From contig NZ_CP117516.1 in assembly GCF_028621955.1 (NCBI RefSeq), positions 2,068,001 through 2,132,000 on the forward strand: a DNA stretch of 64,000 bases, in the 5' to 3' direction. The stretch is from Erythrobacter sp. BLCC-B19 (lineage in GTDB: Bacteria; Pseudomonadota; Alphaproteobacteria; Sphingomonadales; Sphingomonadaceae). Positions 50,989-60,677 of this stretch are shown piece after piece. The notes beneath the pieces are model-generated. The model was not told where the DNA came from. It was given only the letters and a program-made list of their open reading frames with translations, and made no database searches. A program made the position numbers and the translations under genes. Numbering within the stretch: the stretch's first letter is position 1; each line of letters begins with the position of its first letter.

Positions 50989-51047
50989 GATTTACTCCCC
51001 CCTTGATACAGTGACTATATGCGCCGTGGATGCACCTCGCTTGTCGT

Positions 51048-51072
51048 TTTGCGGCAGATGCATCGCCGCAAA
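51048..51072. promoter_or_regulatory. Inverted repeat between hemN and gdhA
   Basis: TTTGCGGC and GCCGCAAA arms (8 bp) enclose A plus the palindrome GATGCATC. It is 60-84 nt upstream of gdhA and 48-72 nt after the hemN stop. It could be a gdhA operator or part of a hemN terminator. Confidence 0.45.
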
Positions 51073-51119
51073 TAATGGCACTTCCATGGCAGGGGCCGCG
51101 CCGTAAGGGAGGGGAAAGG

Positions 51120-52430
51120 TCAGATCGCCGAGCTGAAGGTGCGCGGGGCGGCTTCGCGGTAGGCGTCGAACAGGCTGGCGATGACGCGGGCATAGGGCAG
51201 GCCGCCGGGCAGGATCGTGAGGCGATTGGCATTGAGGCTGGCCAGGCCTGCGTCGGTGAAGGGGGCAAGGCGCGGCCGCACATCGGCGAGGAGGCAGGGG
51301 GGCAGCTCGGCCTCGGAATGGCACAGCAGCGCCTCGATCACCGCGCCGCGCTGCTGATCGGCGGGGCTGCGGACGATGCCGTGGTTGGCCGAAAGCCGCC
51401 CTTCGCCCGAAAGCTGGCGGTAGCGCCCGGTGTGCTTGTCGTTCTGCGCCAGCAATCCGGGAAAGCCATGAATCGCACTCGCGCCCATGCCGATCAGCAC
51501 CTCGGCGGGATCATCGGTGAAGCCCTGAAAATTGCGCCGCAGCCGACCGCTGCGCACCGCCTGCGCCATCGGATCGTGAGGCAGGGCAAAATGATCGAAG
51601 CCGACAGCATCATACCCCTGCGCGGTCAGCAGGGCATAGGCCTCTGCCGCCATGGCAAAGCGCGCCTCGGCCCCCGGCAGCGCGCCATCGGGGATCATTG
51701 TCTGGCGCGGCACCAGATGCGGCACATGAGCATAGCCGAACACCGCCACCCGGTCTGCGCCGAGCTTCACCGTCATGGCGATGGAATCGGCAAGGTCGGT
51801 CGCGGTCTGGTGCGGCAGGCCATACATCAGATCGAAATTGAGCGAGGTCACGCCCGCCGAACGCAGCCAATCGGTGCTGCGGCAGATCATCGCGGTCGGC
51901 TGTTCGCGCCCGATCGCCTTCTGGCAGTGGGCAGCAAAGGTCTGCACCCCCATGCTCGCCCGGGTGATCCCGACACTGCCGATCACGCGGCTCCATTCGG
52001 CATTGAGGCTGCGCGGGTCGAGCTCGATCGACCATGCGGGCGCGTGAAGCGGGAAGTGGGCGTGAAGCGCGTCCACCAGTGCCAGGAATTCGCCCGGCAG
52101 GATCGCGTTGGGGCTGCCCCCGCCAAAGGCGATGCGCCGCACCCGCGCGGTGGCGGGCAGCAGACTGGCGACGGTCGCCAGTTCGGCGTGGAGCGCGGCG
52201 AGATAGGCCTCCACGCGCGCGCGCTTGCCCGATTTGCCGGTGTTGCAGCCGCAGTAAAAGCAGATCTGCTCGCAGAAGGGGATGTGGAGGTAGAGCGAGA
52301 CATCGCCATCGGCCCCGGCAATCGCTCCCTCGATCGCGCCGTCGGGCAGCGTGCCGAAATCGGCGGCGGTGGGATAGCTGGTGTAACGCGGCACGGCGCG
52401 GGCGAGCAGGTCGGGGTGATAGGTCCACAT
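51120..52430 (-). CDS. hemN: Oxygen-independent coproporphyrinogen III oxidase
   Basis: This 436-residue radical SAM enzyme converts coproporphyrinogen III to protoporphyrinogen IX in heme synthesis without O2. YLHIPFCEQICFYCGCNT contains the CX3CX2CXC cluster motif of HemN. RYTSYPTAADF and GVQTF are also typical. The frame is open 18 codons upstream; 52430 (MWTYHPDLLARAVPRYTSYP) is chosen on family alignment with AAGGAG 12 nt upstream. It follows the cco assembly genes by 78 nt on the same strand, matching the microaerobic theme. Confidence 0.92.
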   Translation of the reverse strand: MWTYHPDLLARAVPRYTSYPTAADFGTLPDGAIEGAIAGADGDVSLYLHIPFCEQICFYCGCNTGKSGKRARVEAYLAALHAELATVASLLPATARVRRIAFGGGSPNAILPGEFLALVDALHAHFPLHAPAWSIELDPRSLNAEWSRVIGSVGITRASMGVQTFAAHCQKAIGREQPTAMICRSTDWLRSAGVTSLNFDLMYGLPHQTATDLADSIAMTVKLGADRVAVFGYAHVPHLVPRQTMIPDGALPGAEARFAMAAEAYALLTAQGYDAVGFDHFALPHDPMAQAVRSGRLRRNFQGFTDDPAEVLIGMGASAIHGFPGLLAQNDKHTGRYRQLSGEGRLSANHGIVRSPADQQRGAVIEALLCHSEAELPPCLLADVRPRLAPFTDAGLASLNANRLTILPGGLPYARVIASLFDAYREAAPRTFSSAI

Positions 52431-52508
52431 GGCTTCGGGCGCTCCTTCGTCGCGGCAGGCCGCCCGTCCCGCGGTGCGCGCCAAGACACCCTCAATAGGC
52501 GCGTGGCC

Positions 52509-52760
52509 CTAGCCGTCTTTGCGCGAGATCAATTTCCCCTCGCGGCCCTTTTCGCGGCAGGTTCCCGCGTGGCAGCCCTTGGGATGGCAGGCGCCATCAT
52601 CGGCGGGTTTTTCGCCATCGCCGATCGGGATGGTGAGGGTGCCGCCGTTGCACAGCTGCGCGGTGATCGTCCTGCCCGCGGCGGACGCCGAGGCGGGCAG
52701 GGGGCCGATCATCACCGGCACCAGAGCGGCAAGCGCAAACGGCAGAAGCGACCGGCTCAC
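52509..52760 (-). CDS. Small exported cysteine-containing protein after ccoS
   Basis: The 83-residue precursor starts at GTG (52760), overlapping the ccoS stop as GTGA. It has a signal peptide (LLPFALAALVPVMIGPLPASASA), then a short domain with Cys residues in ITAQLCNGGTL and CHPKGCHAGTCREKG. No family is recognised. It is probably the last gene of the cbb3 assembly operon, and the CHxxxCHxxxC pattern could bind copper or another metal, which is inference. Confidence 0.75.
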   Translation of the reverse strand: MSRSLLPFALAALVPVMIGPLPASASAAGRTITAQLCNGGTLTIPIGDGEKPADDGACHPKGCHAGTCREKGREGKLISRKDG

Positions 52761-52909
52761 CGCGGCTCGTCCTCATCGTCGATCAGGATGCGGCTGGCCG
52801 CGCCGTCCATGTCGTCATACTGCCCTTCGCGCATCGACCAGAGGAAGGCGAACAGCCCCATCAGCCCCATGCCGAGCGCGATCGGGATAAGGAAGGCGAG
52901 GCCGGTCAC
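52757..52909 (-). CDS. ccoS: cbb3-type cytochrome oxidase assembly protein CcoS
   Basis: This 50-residue single-TM protein starts at GTG (52909): VTGLAFLIPIALGMGLMGLF, then AFLWSMREGQYDDMDGAASRIL, and an acidic tail. The FLWSMREGQYDDMDGAASRIL segment is the CcoS signature. It helps insert metal or heme into CcoN. It overlaps the ccoI stop by 4 nt (GTGA) and the next gene's start in the same way. Confidence 0.93.
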   Translation of the reverse strand: MTGLAFLIPIALGMGLMGLFAFLWSMREGQYDDMDGAASRILIDDEDEPR

Positions 52910-55026
52910 TGCGCGGCGCTCCGGGCCAGCCGCAGCGAATTGGCGACCACCACCAGCGAGCTGGCCGACATGGCAATGGCCGCGACCAGCGGCGTGACTT
53001 GCCCGGTCAGCGCAAGCGGGATGGCGAGCGCGTTATAGGCAATCGCAAAGCCGAAATTCTCGCGCACGATCCGCATCGTCCGCCGCGCCACGCGCACCGC
53101 GAGCGCGACCGGCATCAGCCCTTCGCCGATGAACACCGCATCGGCGGCTTGCTGGCTGGCGTCAGACGCGGTGCCGGGCGCGATCGAGGCGTGGGCGGCG
53201 GCGAGCGCGGGGCCGTCATTGAGGCCATCGCCGACCATCAGCGGGCGATGCCCTGCTGCTTTCAGGCTTTCGAGGGCCGCAAGCTTGGCCTGCGGCGAGG
53301 CTTCGGCCTGCGCATCAAGACCAAGCGCCTGCGCCACCGCCGCGACCGGCGCGGCGCGATCACCTGACAGGATGCTCGCCGCAAGCCCTTCCGCCCGCAA
53401 GGCGGCGAGCGCCTGCGCGGCGTCGGGACGCAGCGGATCGCTGAAGGCAATGGTCTGGCAGGTCTCGCCGATCCGCAGCGTGGTGGCGAGGGCTTCGGCC
53501 GCATCGGCGGGCCGTTCCAGCGCCACCGGCAGCCCGTGCCAGCGCCCGATCAGTCCCATGCCGCTGGTCTCGCGCACATCCTCGACAGCGGCGGGCACGA
53601 CGCCATCGCGCATGGCGGCTGCGGCAAGGCCGCGGCTGAGGGGGTGGCGGCTGGTCTGCGCGAGGCCGAGCGCGATGCTGCGCGCCTCGGCATCCAGCCC
53701 GCCGATGTCGGCGCGCGGTGTCCCCAGGGTGAGCGTGCCGGTCTTGTCGAGCAGGGCGACATCACATTCGGCGAGGCGTTCCAGCGCGCTGCCGTCCTTC
53801 ACCAGCAGGCCGCGCTTGAGCAGCGCGCCGCTCGCCACCACCTGCGCGGCGGGGACGGCGAGCCCCATGGCGCAAGGGCAGGTGATGATCAGCACCGCAA
53901 TCGCAATGGTCAGCGATGCGTGCCAGCCGGCACCTGCGATCATCCAGCCGACAAAGGCGGCGAGCGCCAGCGTGTGCACCACCGGCGCATAAAGGCGGCT
54001 CGCGCGGTCGGCGATGCGGACATAGTGGCTGCGCGATTGCCCGGCTTCGTCCATCAGCCGCGCGATCTCGGCAATCGCGGTGTCCTCGGCGACATGGGTG
54101 AGGCGGATGCGCAAGGGCGCGCCCAGGTTGATCGCGCCCGCGTGGACGACAGTTCCCGGCCCGACCGGTTCGGGCGCGCTCTCGCCAGTGAGCATCGCAT
54201 TGTCGAGCGCGCCGCGCCCCTCGACCACCTCGCCATCGGCGGCAAGCGCTTCGCCTGCCGCGACCAGCACCATCATGCCGGGGACAAGATCCCCCGCCGC
54301 CACGCGCCGGGTGCTGCCGTCCGCCGCGATCACGCTGGCCGAGCGCCCCATCCGCCCGAGCAAGGCGCCGATCCCGGCGCGGGTGCGGGTGCGCATCTCG
54401 GCGTCGAGCGCGCGGCCTGCGAGGAGGAAGAACAGCAGCATCACCGCTGAATCAAAGAAAGCGTGCGCCCCGCCGGTGATCGTCTCGTAGAGTGACATGA
54501 GGGTGGCAAGGATCACCCCGATACTGATCGGCACATCCATGTTGGTGCGGCGATGCGAGAGCGCCATCCACGCGCTGTCAAAGAAGGGGCGTCCGGCATA
54601 GGCGATCACCGGCAAGGCGATCAGCGCGCTGAGCCAGTGGAACAGCGCCCGCGTTGCCCCATCCGCGCCCGACCAGACGCTGACCGAGAGCAGCATGATG
54701 TTCATCATCCCGAACCCGGCGACCCCAAGCGCGCGGTTCAGGCGCTTCTGTTCGGCGGCTTCGGTGCCAAGCGGATTGTCGGCGACCGGCTGCGCCTCGA
54801 ACCCCAGCGCCAGCAGGGCCGCGACAAGCGCGCCTTCGTCGAGCGAGGGATCATGCCGGATCGCCACGCGCTTGGCCGACAGGTTGGCGCGGGCGGCCGT
54901 GATGCCGGGCTGCCTGGCGAGCTCGCGCTCGATCTTGCCGATGCATCCGGCGCATTTCATGCCGGGCACGGTCAGCCGGGTGGTGGCAAGGGTGGCGTCA
55001 GCCGGGATGAGGGCAGGAGCGTTCAT
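52906..55026 (-). CDS. ccoI: Copper-translocating P-type ATPase CcoI/FixI
   Basis: The 706-residue P1B-ATPase supplies copper for cbb3 oxidase assembly. GMKCAGCIGKIE is the N-terminal metal-binding CxxC; then come about eight TMs, CPCAMGLAVPAA as the CPC ion site, DKTGTLTLG as the phosphorylation site and GDGLNDGPALAAA. The start at 55026 overlaps the ccoH stop (ATGA); a GTG 24 nt upstream is an alternative. Confidence 0.94.
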   Translation of the reverse strand: MNAPALIPADATLATTRLTVPGMKCAGCIGKIERELARQPGITAARANLSAKRVAIRHDPSLDEGALVAALLALGFEAQPVADNPLGTEAAEQKRLNRALGVAGFGMMNIMLLSVSVWSGADGATRALFHWLSALIALPVIAYAGRPFFDSAWMALSHRRTNMDVPISIGVILATLMSLYETITGGAHAFFDSAVMLLFFLLAGRALDAEMRTRTRAGIGALLGRMGRSASVIAADGSTRRVAAGDLVPGMMVLVAAGEALAADGEVVEGRGALDNAMLTGESAPEPVGPGTVVHAGAINLGAPLRIRLTHVAEDTAIAEIARLMDEAGQSRSHYVRIADRASRLYAPVVHTLALAAFVGWMIAGAGWHASLTIAIAVLIITCPCAMGLAVPAAQVVASGALLKRGLLVKDGSALERLAECDVALLDKTGTLTLGTPRADIGGLDAEARSIALGLAQTSRHPLSRGLAAAAMRDGVVPAAVEDVRETSGMGLIGRWHGLPVALERPADAAEALATTLRIGETCQTIAFSDPLRPDAAQALAALRAEGLAASILSGDRAAPVAAVAQALGLDAQAEASPQAKLAALESLKAAGHRPLMVGDGLNDGPALAAAHASIAPGTASDASQQAADAVFIGEGLMPVALAVRVARRTMRIVRENFGFAIAYNALAIPLALTGQVTPLVAAIAMSASSLVVVANSLRLARSAAQ

Positions 55027-55496
55027 GGCAAGTGGACAATCCCGCTCCACACCTGCGGATCGCTGCTGCCGGTGGCGGCGGTGATCCTGACCACCACCTG
55101 CCAGCGCCCCTGATCGACCGCTTCGCGCGATACCCAGCGGTTGGCTCCGTCAGGGGAGAAGGTCAGAACCGTCGTCTCGCGTTCGCCAAGCGGGCGTTCG
55201 GCGACGGCATGGAATGTCGCATCATCGGGCACTCCGGCAGCGGTCAGCACGATGCGACCATCGGCGCGCTGCGCCCCATCGACCTGCCAACCCAGCCGCC
55301 CTTCCTTCTCGGCCTCGGCGATCCAGCCATTATATTTCTGGCTGGCGACATAGGAATTATCGACCACAGTCCCGTGAAATCCGCCCACGGCCCGAAGCGC
55401 CATGAACAGATTGACGGCTATGACGATGCCGAAGCCGGCGATGAAGATCATCGCCATGTGCTTGCCGGTGATGGTGCTGCTGCGCTTGGTCATCAC
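55023..55496 (-). CDS. ccoH: FixH/CcoH family protein
   Basis: The 157-residue protein has one TM near residues 10-32 (HMAMIFIAGFGIVIAVNLFMA) and an extracytoplasmic domain with YVASQKYNGWIAEAEKEGRLGW, the FixH signature. It aids cbb3 oxidase assembly and sits between ccoG and ccoI with 4-nt overlaps on both sides. Confidence 0.92.
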   Translation of the reverse strand: MMTKRSSTITGKHMAMIFIAGFGIVIAVNLFMALRAVGGFHGTVVDNSYVASQKYNGWIAEAEKEGRLGWQVDGAQRADGRIVLTAAGVPDDATFHAVAERPLGERETTVLTFSPDGANRWVSREAVDQGRWQVVVRITAATGSSDPQVWSGIVHLP

Positions 55497-57073
55497 TCGT
55501 TCTCCGGCACGCTTGAGGCAGGTTGGGCAAAGGTGGTTTCGGCGAGATCTGTTTCCCGCTGTTCGTCAAGCGAGGTCAGGCGGAAGGTGAAGCTGCTCGC
55601 CGTGGCGCCGGGCGGCAGCATGACATAGGCGCGCACCACCTTGGTTGCGTTGGCCGGCACTTCGATCACCTGCACGCTTGCGGCGTCTTCGAGGCTGACA
55701 GCATCGGTCCACATCACCGCGCCTGTCGGCAGGCCGGTGAGCGCGACTTCCATGTCACGCGGGCGTGCCTCCATGTTGCGCAGGCGCAGCGTGTAGGCGT
55801 TTCTGACCGAGCCATCCTTCAGCAACATGAAAGGCGGGTTGCGATCAGGTGCGACCGTGAGGTCGGTGTGGGTGCGGGTGCCGAGCGCGAACAGCAGGCC
55901 CGCCCCAATCGCGCTCCACACGCCCAGGTAGATGAAGGTGCGCGGGCGCAGCAGTGCCTTCCACGCCGGGGTGGCAGGTGCGCCTGCGGCTTCCGCCTTG
56001 CACTGGTCAAGCGTCGCATAATCGATCAGCCCGCGCGGCCGGCCGACCTCGTTCATCACCCGGTCGCAGGCGTCGATGCACAGGCCGCAGGTGATGCAGC
56101 CGATCTGCTGGCCTTCGCGGATGTCGACGCCCGTGGGGCACACCGCGACGCACATATTGCAATCGATGCAGTCGCCATAGGCGTCTGGGTTCTTGGCCGC
56201 CTTCTTGAGGCTGCCGCGCTGTTCGCCGCGCCAGTCCTTGTAGGTGACGATCAGCGATTTCTCGTCGAGCATCGCGGTCTGGATGCGCGGCCAGGGGCAC
56301 ATATAGATGCACACCTGCTCGCGCATGAAACCGCCGAGCCAGAAGGTGGTGCCGGTCAGCACGGCGACCGTGGCATAGGCCACCGGCGCGGCGTTGCCCG
56401 TCCAGAAGTCGACCGTGAGCGTCGGCGCGTCGGCGAAATACATGATCCACGCGCCGCCGGTCCAGAAGGCGATGGCAAGATAGACCGCCCATTTGGCCGT
56501 GCGCCGGGCGATCTTGGAGGCCGTCCAGGGTGCCTTGTCGAGCCGCATCCGCGCATTGCGGTCGCCGTCGAAGAAGCGGTCGACGTGCTGGAAGACATCA
56601 GTCCACACCGTCTGGGGGCAGGCATAGCCGCACCATGCCCGGCCCACGGCGGAGGTTACGAGAAACAGGCCGATCCCCGCCATGATGAGAAGGCCAGCGA
56701 CGAAATAGAACTCGTGCGGCCAGATCTCGATGTCGAACATATAGAAGCGGCGGTTGGCGAGATCGACCAGCACCGCCTGATCGGGGGCGTAAGGCCCGCG
56801 GTCCCAGCGGATCCACGGCGTGACGTAGTAGATCGTCAGCGTGACCAGCATCACCAGCCACTTGAAGCGCCGGAACGGCCCGTCGATCCGCTTGTTATGG
56901 ACGGTCTTGCCCTTTTCGTAGAGCGCGCTGCCCATGAACCCCACGTCCTGTTCGGGCGCGGTGTCGGGGGCGGGGGAGCCGAGCGCCTTGCCCCAGTCCC
57001 GCGCGCCCGGGGCAGCCGGGCGCGGCGGAGCGGGGGGCGGGGTGGGGCGCTCAAGCTCGTCCATGTCAGCCAT
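55493..57073 (-). CDS. ccoG: Cytochrome c oxidase accessory protein CcoG (RdxA/FixG)
   Basis: The 526-residue membrane Fe-S protein has TM segments, AWCGYACPQTVWTDVF, then two 4Fe-4S clusters (CIDCNMCVAVCP and CITCGLCIDACD) and an Ig-like C-terminal domain. CcoG reduces copper for oxidase assembly. The start at 57073 (MADMDEL) is chosen over the open frame to 57205, which lies over ccoP. It is 10 nt after the ccoP stop. Confidence 0.94.
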   Translation of the reverse strand: MADMDELERPTPPPAPPRPAAPGARDWGKALGSPAPDTAPEQDVGFMGSALYEKGKTVHNKRIDGPFRRFKWLVMLVTLTIYYVTPWIRWDRGPYAPDQAVLVDLANRRFYMFDIEIWPHEFYFVAGLLIMAGIGLFLVTSAVGRAWCGYACPQTVWTDVFQHVDRFFDGDRNARMRLDKAPWTASKIARRTAKWAVYLAIAFWTGGAWIMYFADAPTLTVDFWTGNAAPVAYATVAVLTGTTFWLGGFMREQVCIYMCPWPRIQTAMLDEKSLIVTYKDWRGEQRGSLKKAAKNPDAYGDCIDCNMCVAVCPTGVDIREGQQIGCITCGLCIDACDRVMNEVGRPRGLIDYATLDQCKAEAAGAPATPAWKALLRPRTFIYLGVWSAIGAGLLFALGTRTHTDLTVAPDRNPPFMLLKDGSVRNAYTLRLRNMEARPRDMEVALTGLPTGAVMWTDAVSLEDAASVQVIEVPANATKVVRAYVMLPPGATASSFTFRLTSLDEQRETDLAETTFAQPASSVPENE

Positions 57074-57083
57074 CGGATCAGCC

Positions 57084-58001
57084 TTAGTTGGTGCTTGCGA
57101 CCTGCGGTGCAGGGGCGGGGGCCGCAGGTGCCGCGGGAGCGGGCTGCTGTCCGCCGCCACGCGAGTGGACATAGGCGGCGAGCATCTTGATCGTGACCGG
57201 ATCAAGCCGTCCCTGCCAGGCTGGCATCACGCCGTGCCGGGGGGCGAGAATCTGCTTCGTTACGTCGGCCTCGGTGCCGCCATAAAGCCAGATCGCGTCA
57301 TTGAGCGCAGGCGCGCCCATCGCCGCTATGCCCTCGCCGCTGCTCCCGTGGCAGGCGGCGCAATTGTCGGCGAACAATTGCGCGCCTTGCGGGCTGGCCT
57401 TGGCCTTGCCGCTGAGCGAGAGGACATGACCGGCCAGCGCCTTGGCTTCGGCCGGCTGCACCACGCCGGCAAAGGCGGGCATGAAGTTGGCGCGGGTCTG
57501 CTCGGCCGCTTCCCAGCGGATGCCGTGGGTGAGGGTGTATTCGATGTCGGTCAGCGTGCCGCCCCAGATCCAGTCGTCATCATTGAGGTTGGGATAGCCC
57601 GGCGATCCCGCTGCGCCCGCGCCGTGGCACTGGACGCAGTTGACCTTGAACGCCGCAGCCCCGCCAGCAACGGCGGCCTGCATCAGTTCGGGGTTGTCCG
57701 GCAGCGCTTCGATCGGGGTGGCGGCGATCTTTGCCACGGTCCCGGCGCGCGCGGCTTCAGCGGCGCGGATGTCGGCGGCGAGATCACCCCGGCTCGACCA
57801 GCCCAGCGTGCCTGCGGTCGCGCTCTCAATCATCGGCCAGGCGGGGTAGAGCACCACATAGGCCGCCGCGAAAGCGATGGTCGCGTAGAAGGTATAGAGC
57901 CACCAGCGCGGCAAGGGCGTGTTGAGCTCCTCGATCCCGTCCCATTCATGGCCGACGAATTCGGTGCCGGTGGGCTCGTCGATGCGCTTATTGCTGCTCA
58001 T
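57084..58001 (-). CDS. ccoP: cbb3-type cytochrome c oxidase subunit III
   Basis: The 305-residue diheme cytochrome c subunit passes electrons to CcoN. It has one TM (WWLYTFYATIAFAAAYVVLYPAW) and two heme sites, CVQCH and CAACH, with a Pro/Ala tail. The start at 58001 ([10 protein letters not shown]) is preferred because AGGGA lies 8 nt upstream; an in-frame ATG at 58010 would have the Shine-Dalgarno touching it. It overlaps the end of ccoQ by 14 nt. Confidence 0.94.
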   Translation of the reverse strand: MSSNKRIDEPTGTEFVGHEWDGIEELNTPLPRWWLYTFYATIAFAAAYVVLYPAWPMIESATAGTLGWSSRGDLAADIRAAEAARAGTVAKIAATPIEALPDNPELMQAAVAGGAAAFKVNCVQCHGAGAAGSPGYPNLNDDDWIWGGTLTDIEYTLTHGIRWEAAEQTRANFMPAFAGVVQPAEAKALAGHVLSLSGKAKASPQGAQLFADNCAACHGSSGEGIAAMGAPALNDAIWLYGGTEADVTKQILAPRHGVMPAWQGRLDPVTIKMLAAYVHSRGGGQQPAPAAPAAPAPAPQVASTN

Positions 58002-58155
58002 GGTCGTCATCCCTGAAAATCGAGTGCTTGGCGGCGGCCACATGGGGCTTGGCGCCGGGGCGGAAGTGCCACAGGCACAGGGTCAGATAGAGCGCACAGA
58101 TCACCGCCAGACCGTAACTGTCGGCAAAATGGCGCAAGGCGGTGTAAAGGCTCAT
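57988..58155 (-). CDS. ccoQ: cbb3-type oxidase small subunit CcoQ
   Basis: This 55-residue protein starts [20 protein letters not shown], followed by [16 protein letters not shown], with one TM and a charged tail, as usual for CcoQ. It stabilises the oxidase. It overlaps the ccoO stop by 4 nt (ATGA) and the ccoP start by 14 nt. Confidence 0.9.
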   Translation of the reverse strand: MSLYTALRHFADSYGLAVICALYLTLCLWHFRPGAKPHVAAAKHSIFRDDDHEQQ

Positions 58156-58922
58156 CGGCCTGCTCCTGCCTTGGTGAGTTCCTCCTGCGCGGCGGCGCTG
58201 TTCACATCGACCAGCGTGCCGAGCATCTGGAGATAGGCGACCAGCGCATCCATTTCTGTCACGCGGGCAGGGTCGCCGTCGAAGTCGCGGATCTGCGCCT
58301 TGGGGTAGCGCGCGGCGAGATCGCCCGCATCCGCTTCGGGATCGGCCTGCGCCATCAGATCGGTCTCGGCTGCGGCGATGTCCTTGTCGGAATAGGGCAC
58401 GCCCACGGCGCGCAGGGCCGAAAGGTTGGCCGCCGGATCGGGCACCTCGAGCGCGGTTTCCGCAAGGAAGCTGTAGGAGGGCATAATGCTTTCGGGCACC
58501 ACCGAACGCGGCGCCTTCAGGTGCTGGACGTGCCAGGCATCCGAATAGCGCCCGCCGACCCGCGCCAGATCAGGCCCGGTGCGCTTCGAGCCCCACTGGA
58601 AGGGGTGATCGTACATCGATTCGGCGGCGAGGCTGTAGTGGCCGTAGCGTTCGACCTCGTCACGGAAGGGCCGGATCATCTGGCTGTGGCAGACATAGCA
58701 GCCTTCGCGCACATAGATATTGCGGCCCGCCTGTTCGAGCGGGGTGTACGGGCGCATCCCCTCGACCTTCTCGATCGTGTTGTCGATCCAGAAGAGCGGT
58801 GCGATTTCCACGATCCCGCCGATCGCCACGACACCAAGGGTCGCGGCGGCCAGCAGGGTGACGTTCTTTTCGAGCTTCTTGTGGCTCTCGAAGACGTCGG
58901 AGTGCGAAGCATTCTTGCTCAT
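58152..58922 (-). CDS. ccoO: cbb3-type cytochrome c oxidase subunit II
   Basis: This 256-residue membrane-anchored monoheme cytochrome c has one N-terminal TM ([25 protein letters not shown]). The heme site [20 protein letters not shown] is diagnostic of CcoO/FixO. It lies 23 nt after ccoN. Confidence 0.96.
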   Translation of the reverse strand: MSKNASHSDVFESHKKLEKNVTLLAAATLGVVAIGGIVEIAPLFWIDNTIEKVEGMRPYTPLEQAGRNIYVREGCYVCHSQMIRPFRDEVERYGHYSLAAESMYDHPFQWGSKRTGPDLARVGGRYSDAWHVQHLKAPRSVVPESIMPSYSFLAETALEVPDPAANLSALRAVGVPYSDKDIAAAETDLMAQADPEADAGDLAARYPKAQIRDFDGDPARVTEMDALVAYLQMLGTLVDVNSAAAQEELTKAGAGR

Positions 58923-58945
58923 GGCTTTGGTTCCCTGATGAGCGC

Positions 58946-60601
58946 TTATTCGGCAGGCTGGGCAACGATCGGACGATCGGCGGCATAGTCATGCGCGGTG
59001 TCGTCCATCGGGGCTTCGGTGCGGAGCTTTCCGGCGATGGTCATGGCGATGTTGTAAGCCATGATGATCGCGCCGCTGAGGTACATGAGCCCGCCGACCA
59101 TGCGCAGGATGTACATCGGATGGAGCGCCGCGACGGTATCGACGAAGCTGTTCACCAGGTATCCGTCGGCCCCGTATTCGCGCCACATCAGCCCTTGCGT
59201 GATCCCGGCGACCCACATCGACGCGGTGTAGAAAACGATCCCCAGCGTCGCGAGCCAGAAGTGCCAGTTGATCATGCGCAGGGAGTAGAGCCGCTCACGG
59301 TTCCACAGGCGCGGGGTGAGGTAGTAGACGCAGGCGAAGGTGATCATCCCGTTCCACCCGAGCGCGCCGGAGTGGACGTGGCCGATGGTCCAGTCGGTGT
59401 AGTGCGAAAGGCTGTTCACCGCCTTGATCGACAGCATCGGGCCTTCGAAGGTGCTCATCCCGTAGAAGGCGAGCGCCAGCACCATCATGCGGATGATCGG
59501 ATCGGTGCGCACCTTGTCCCAAGCGCCGTTCAGCGTCATCAGCCCGTTGATCATGCCGCCCCAGGACGGCATCCACAGCATCACCGAGAACACCATGCCG
59601 AGCGTCTGCGCCCAGTCGGGCAGCGCCGTGTAGTGCAGGTGGTGCGGGCCGGCCCAGATGTAGAGGAAGATCAGCGACCAGAAGTGGATGATCGACAGGC
59701 GGTAGGAATAGACCGGCCGCCCGGCCTGCTTGGGCACGAAGTAGTACATCATCGCGAGGAAGCCCGCGGTGAGGAAGAAGCCCACCGCATTGTGCCCATA
59801 CCACCACTGGGTCAGCGCATCCTGCACGCCGGCAAAGGCGCTGTAGCTCTTGGCCCCCAGCAGGCTGACCGGCAGCGCGAGGTTGTTGACCACGTGCAGC
59901 ATCGCGATGGTGACGATGAAAGCGAGGTAGAACCAGTTGGCGACATAGATGTGCGGTTCGTGCCGATTGAGGATCGTGCCGACGAACACCGCCAGATAGG
60001 CAAGCCACACCACGGTCAGCCACAGATCGACATACCATTCGGGCTCGGCATATTCCTTGCCCTGGCTGATGCCGAGCAGGTAGCCGGTCGCGGCCAGCAC
60101 GATGAACAGCTGGTAGCCCCAGAACACGAAACGCGCGACGCCCGGCAGCGCCAGCGTGGTGCGGCAGGTGCGCTGCACGACGTAGAAGCTGGTGGCGAGC
60201 AAGGCATTGCCACCAAAGGCAAAGATCACCGCGCTGGTGTGCAGCGGGCGCAGGCGGCCGAAATTGAGGTAGGGCTCAAGGTTCAGGTCGGGAAAGGCGA
60301 GCTGTGCGGCGATGAACACCCCGGCGAGCAGCCCCGCAATCCCCCAGAACATCGTCGCGATCACGCCCCAGCGCACCACGTCATCGTCATAGCGGCTCGG
60401 CCCCGGAGGCATCTTGAAGATGCTCTGGGCCTTGGCCAGCGGATCATAGCTGGTGGCTGTGGCGACAATCAGGATCACTGCCACAAGAGCAACAATGCCC
60501 ATGTGGATCGCAAAACCCGCATCGGGCGTGAGCGCGATGGCCGCGATGCTGGCGAGCAGGACGAGCGCCCAGACCCCCAGCCGCTTAACGACTGTTTCCA
60601 T
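58946..60601 (-). CDS. ccoN: cbb3-type cytochrome c oxidase subunit I
   Basis: This 551-residue catalytic subunit has about 12-14 TMs and binds heme b, heme b3 and CuB. Visible markers are [63 protein letters not shown] and [17 protein letters not shown]. It is first in ccoNOQP-GHIS. An FNR-type box lies 57-70 nt upstream, giving low-oxygen control. Confidence 0.97.
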   Translation of the reverse strand: METVVKRLGVWALVLLASIAAIALTPDAGFAIHMGIVALVAVILIVATATSYDPLAKAQSIFKMPPGPSRYDDDVVRWGVIATMFWGIAGLLAGVFIAAQLAFPDLNLEPYLNFGRLRPLHTSAVIFAFGGNALLATSFYVVQRTCRTTLALPGVARFVFWGYQLFIVLAATGYLLGISQGKEYAEPEWYVDLWLTVVWLAYLAVFVGTILNRHEPHIYVANWFYLAFIVTIAMLHVVNNLALPVSLLGAKSYSAFAGVQDALTQWWYGHNAVGFFLTAGFLAMMYYFVPKQAGRPVYSYRLSIIHFWSLIFLYIWAGPHHLHYTALPDWAQTLGMVFSVMLWMPSWGGMINGLMTLNGAWDKVRTDPIIRMMVLALAFYGMSTFEGPMLSIKAVNSLSHYTDWTIGHVHSGALGWNGMITFACVYYLTPRLWNRERLYSLRMINWHFWLATLGIVFYTASMWVAGITQGLMWREYGADGYLVNSFVDTVAALHPMYILRMVGGLMYLSGAIIMAYNIAMTIAGKLRTEAPMDDTAHDYAADRPIVAQPAE

Positions 60602-60657
60602 GTTGATTTATCCCTTCCGTCGGCAGGCTGTCTAACCCGCCACCGTCATTCCTGTGT

Positions 60658-60671
60658 TTGAGCGAAATCAA
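60658..60671. promoter_or_regulatory. FNR/FixK box upstream of ccoN
   Basis: TTGAGCGAAATCAA differs from TTGAT-n4-ATCAA at one position. Its centre is about 63 nt before the ccoN ATG; a class II promoter would start near 60623. It directly follows the regulator gene, whose recognition helix has the matching E-x2-S-R residues. Confidence 0.8.
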
Positions 60672-60677
60672 ATTCGG

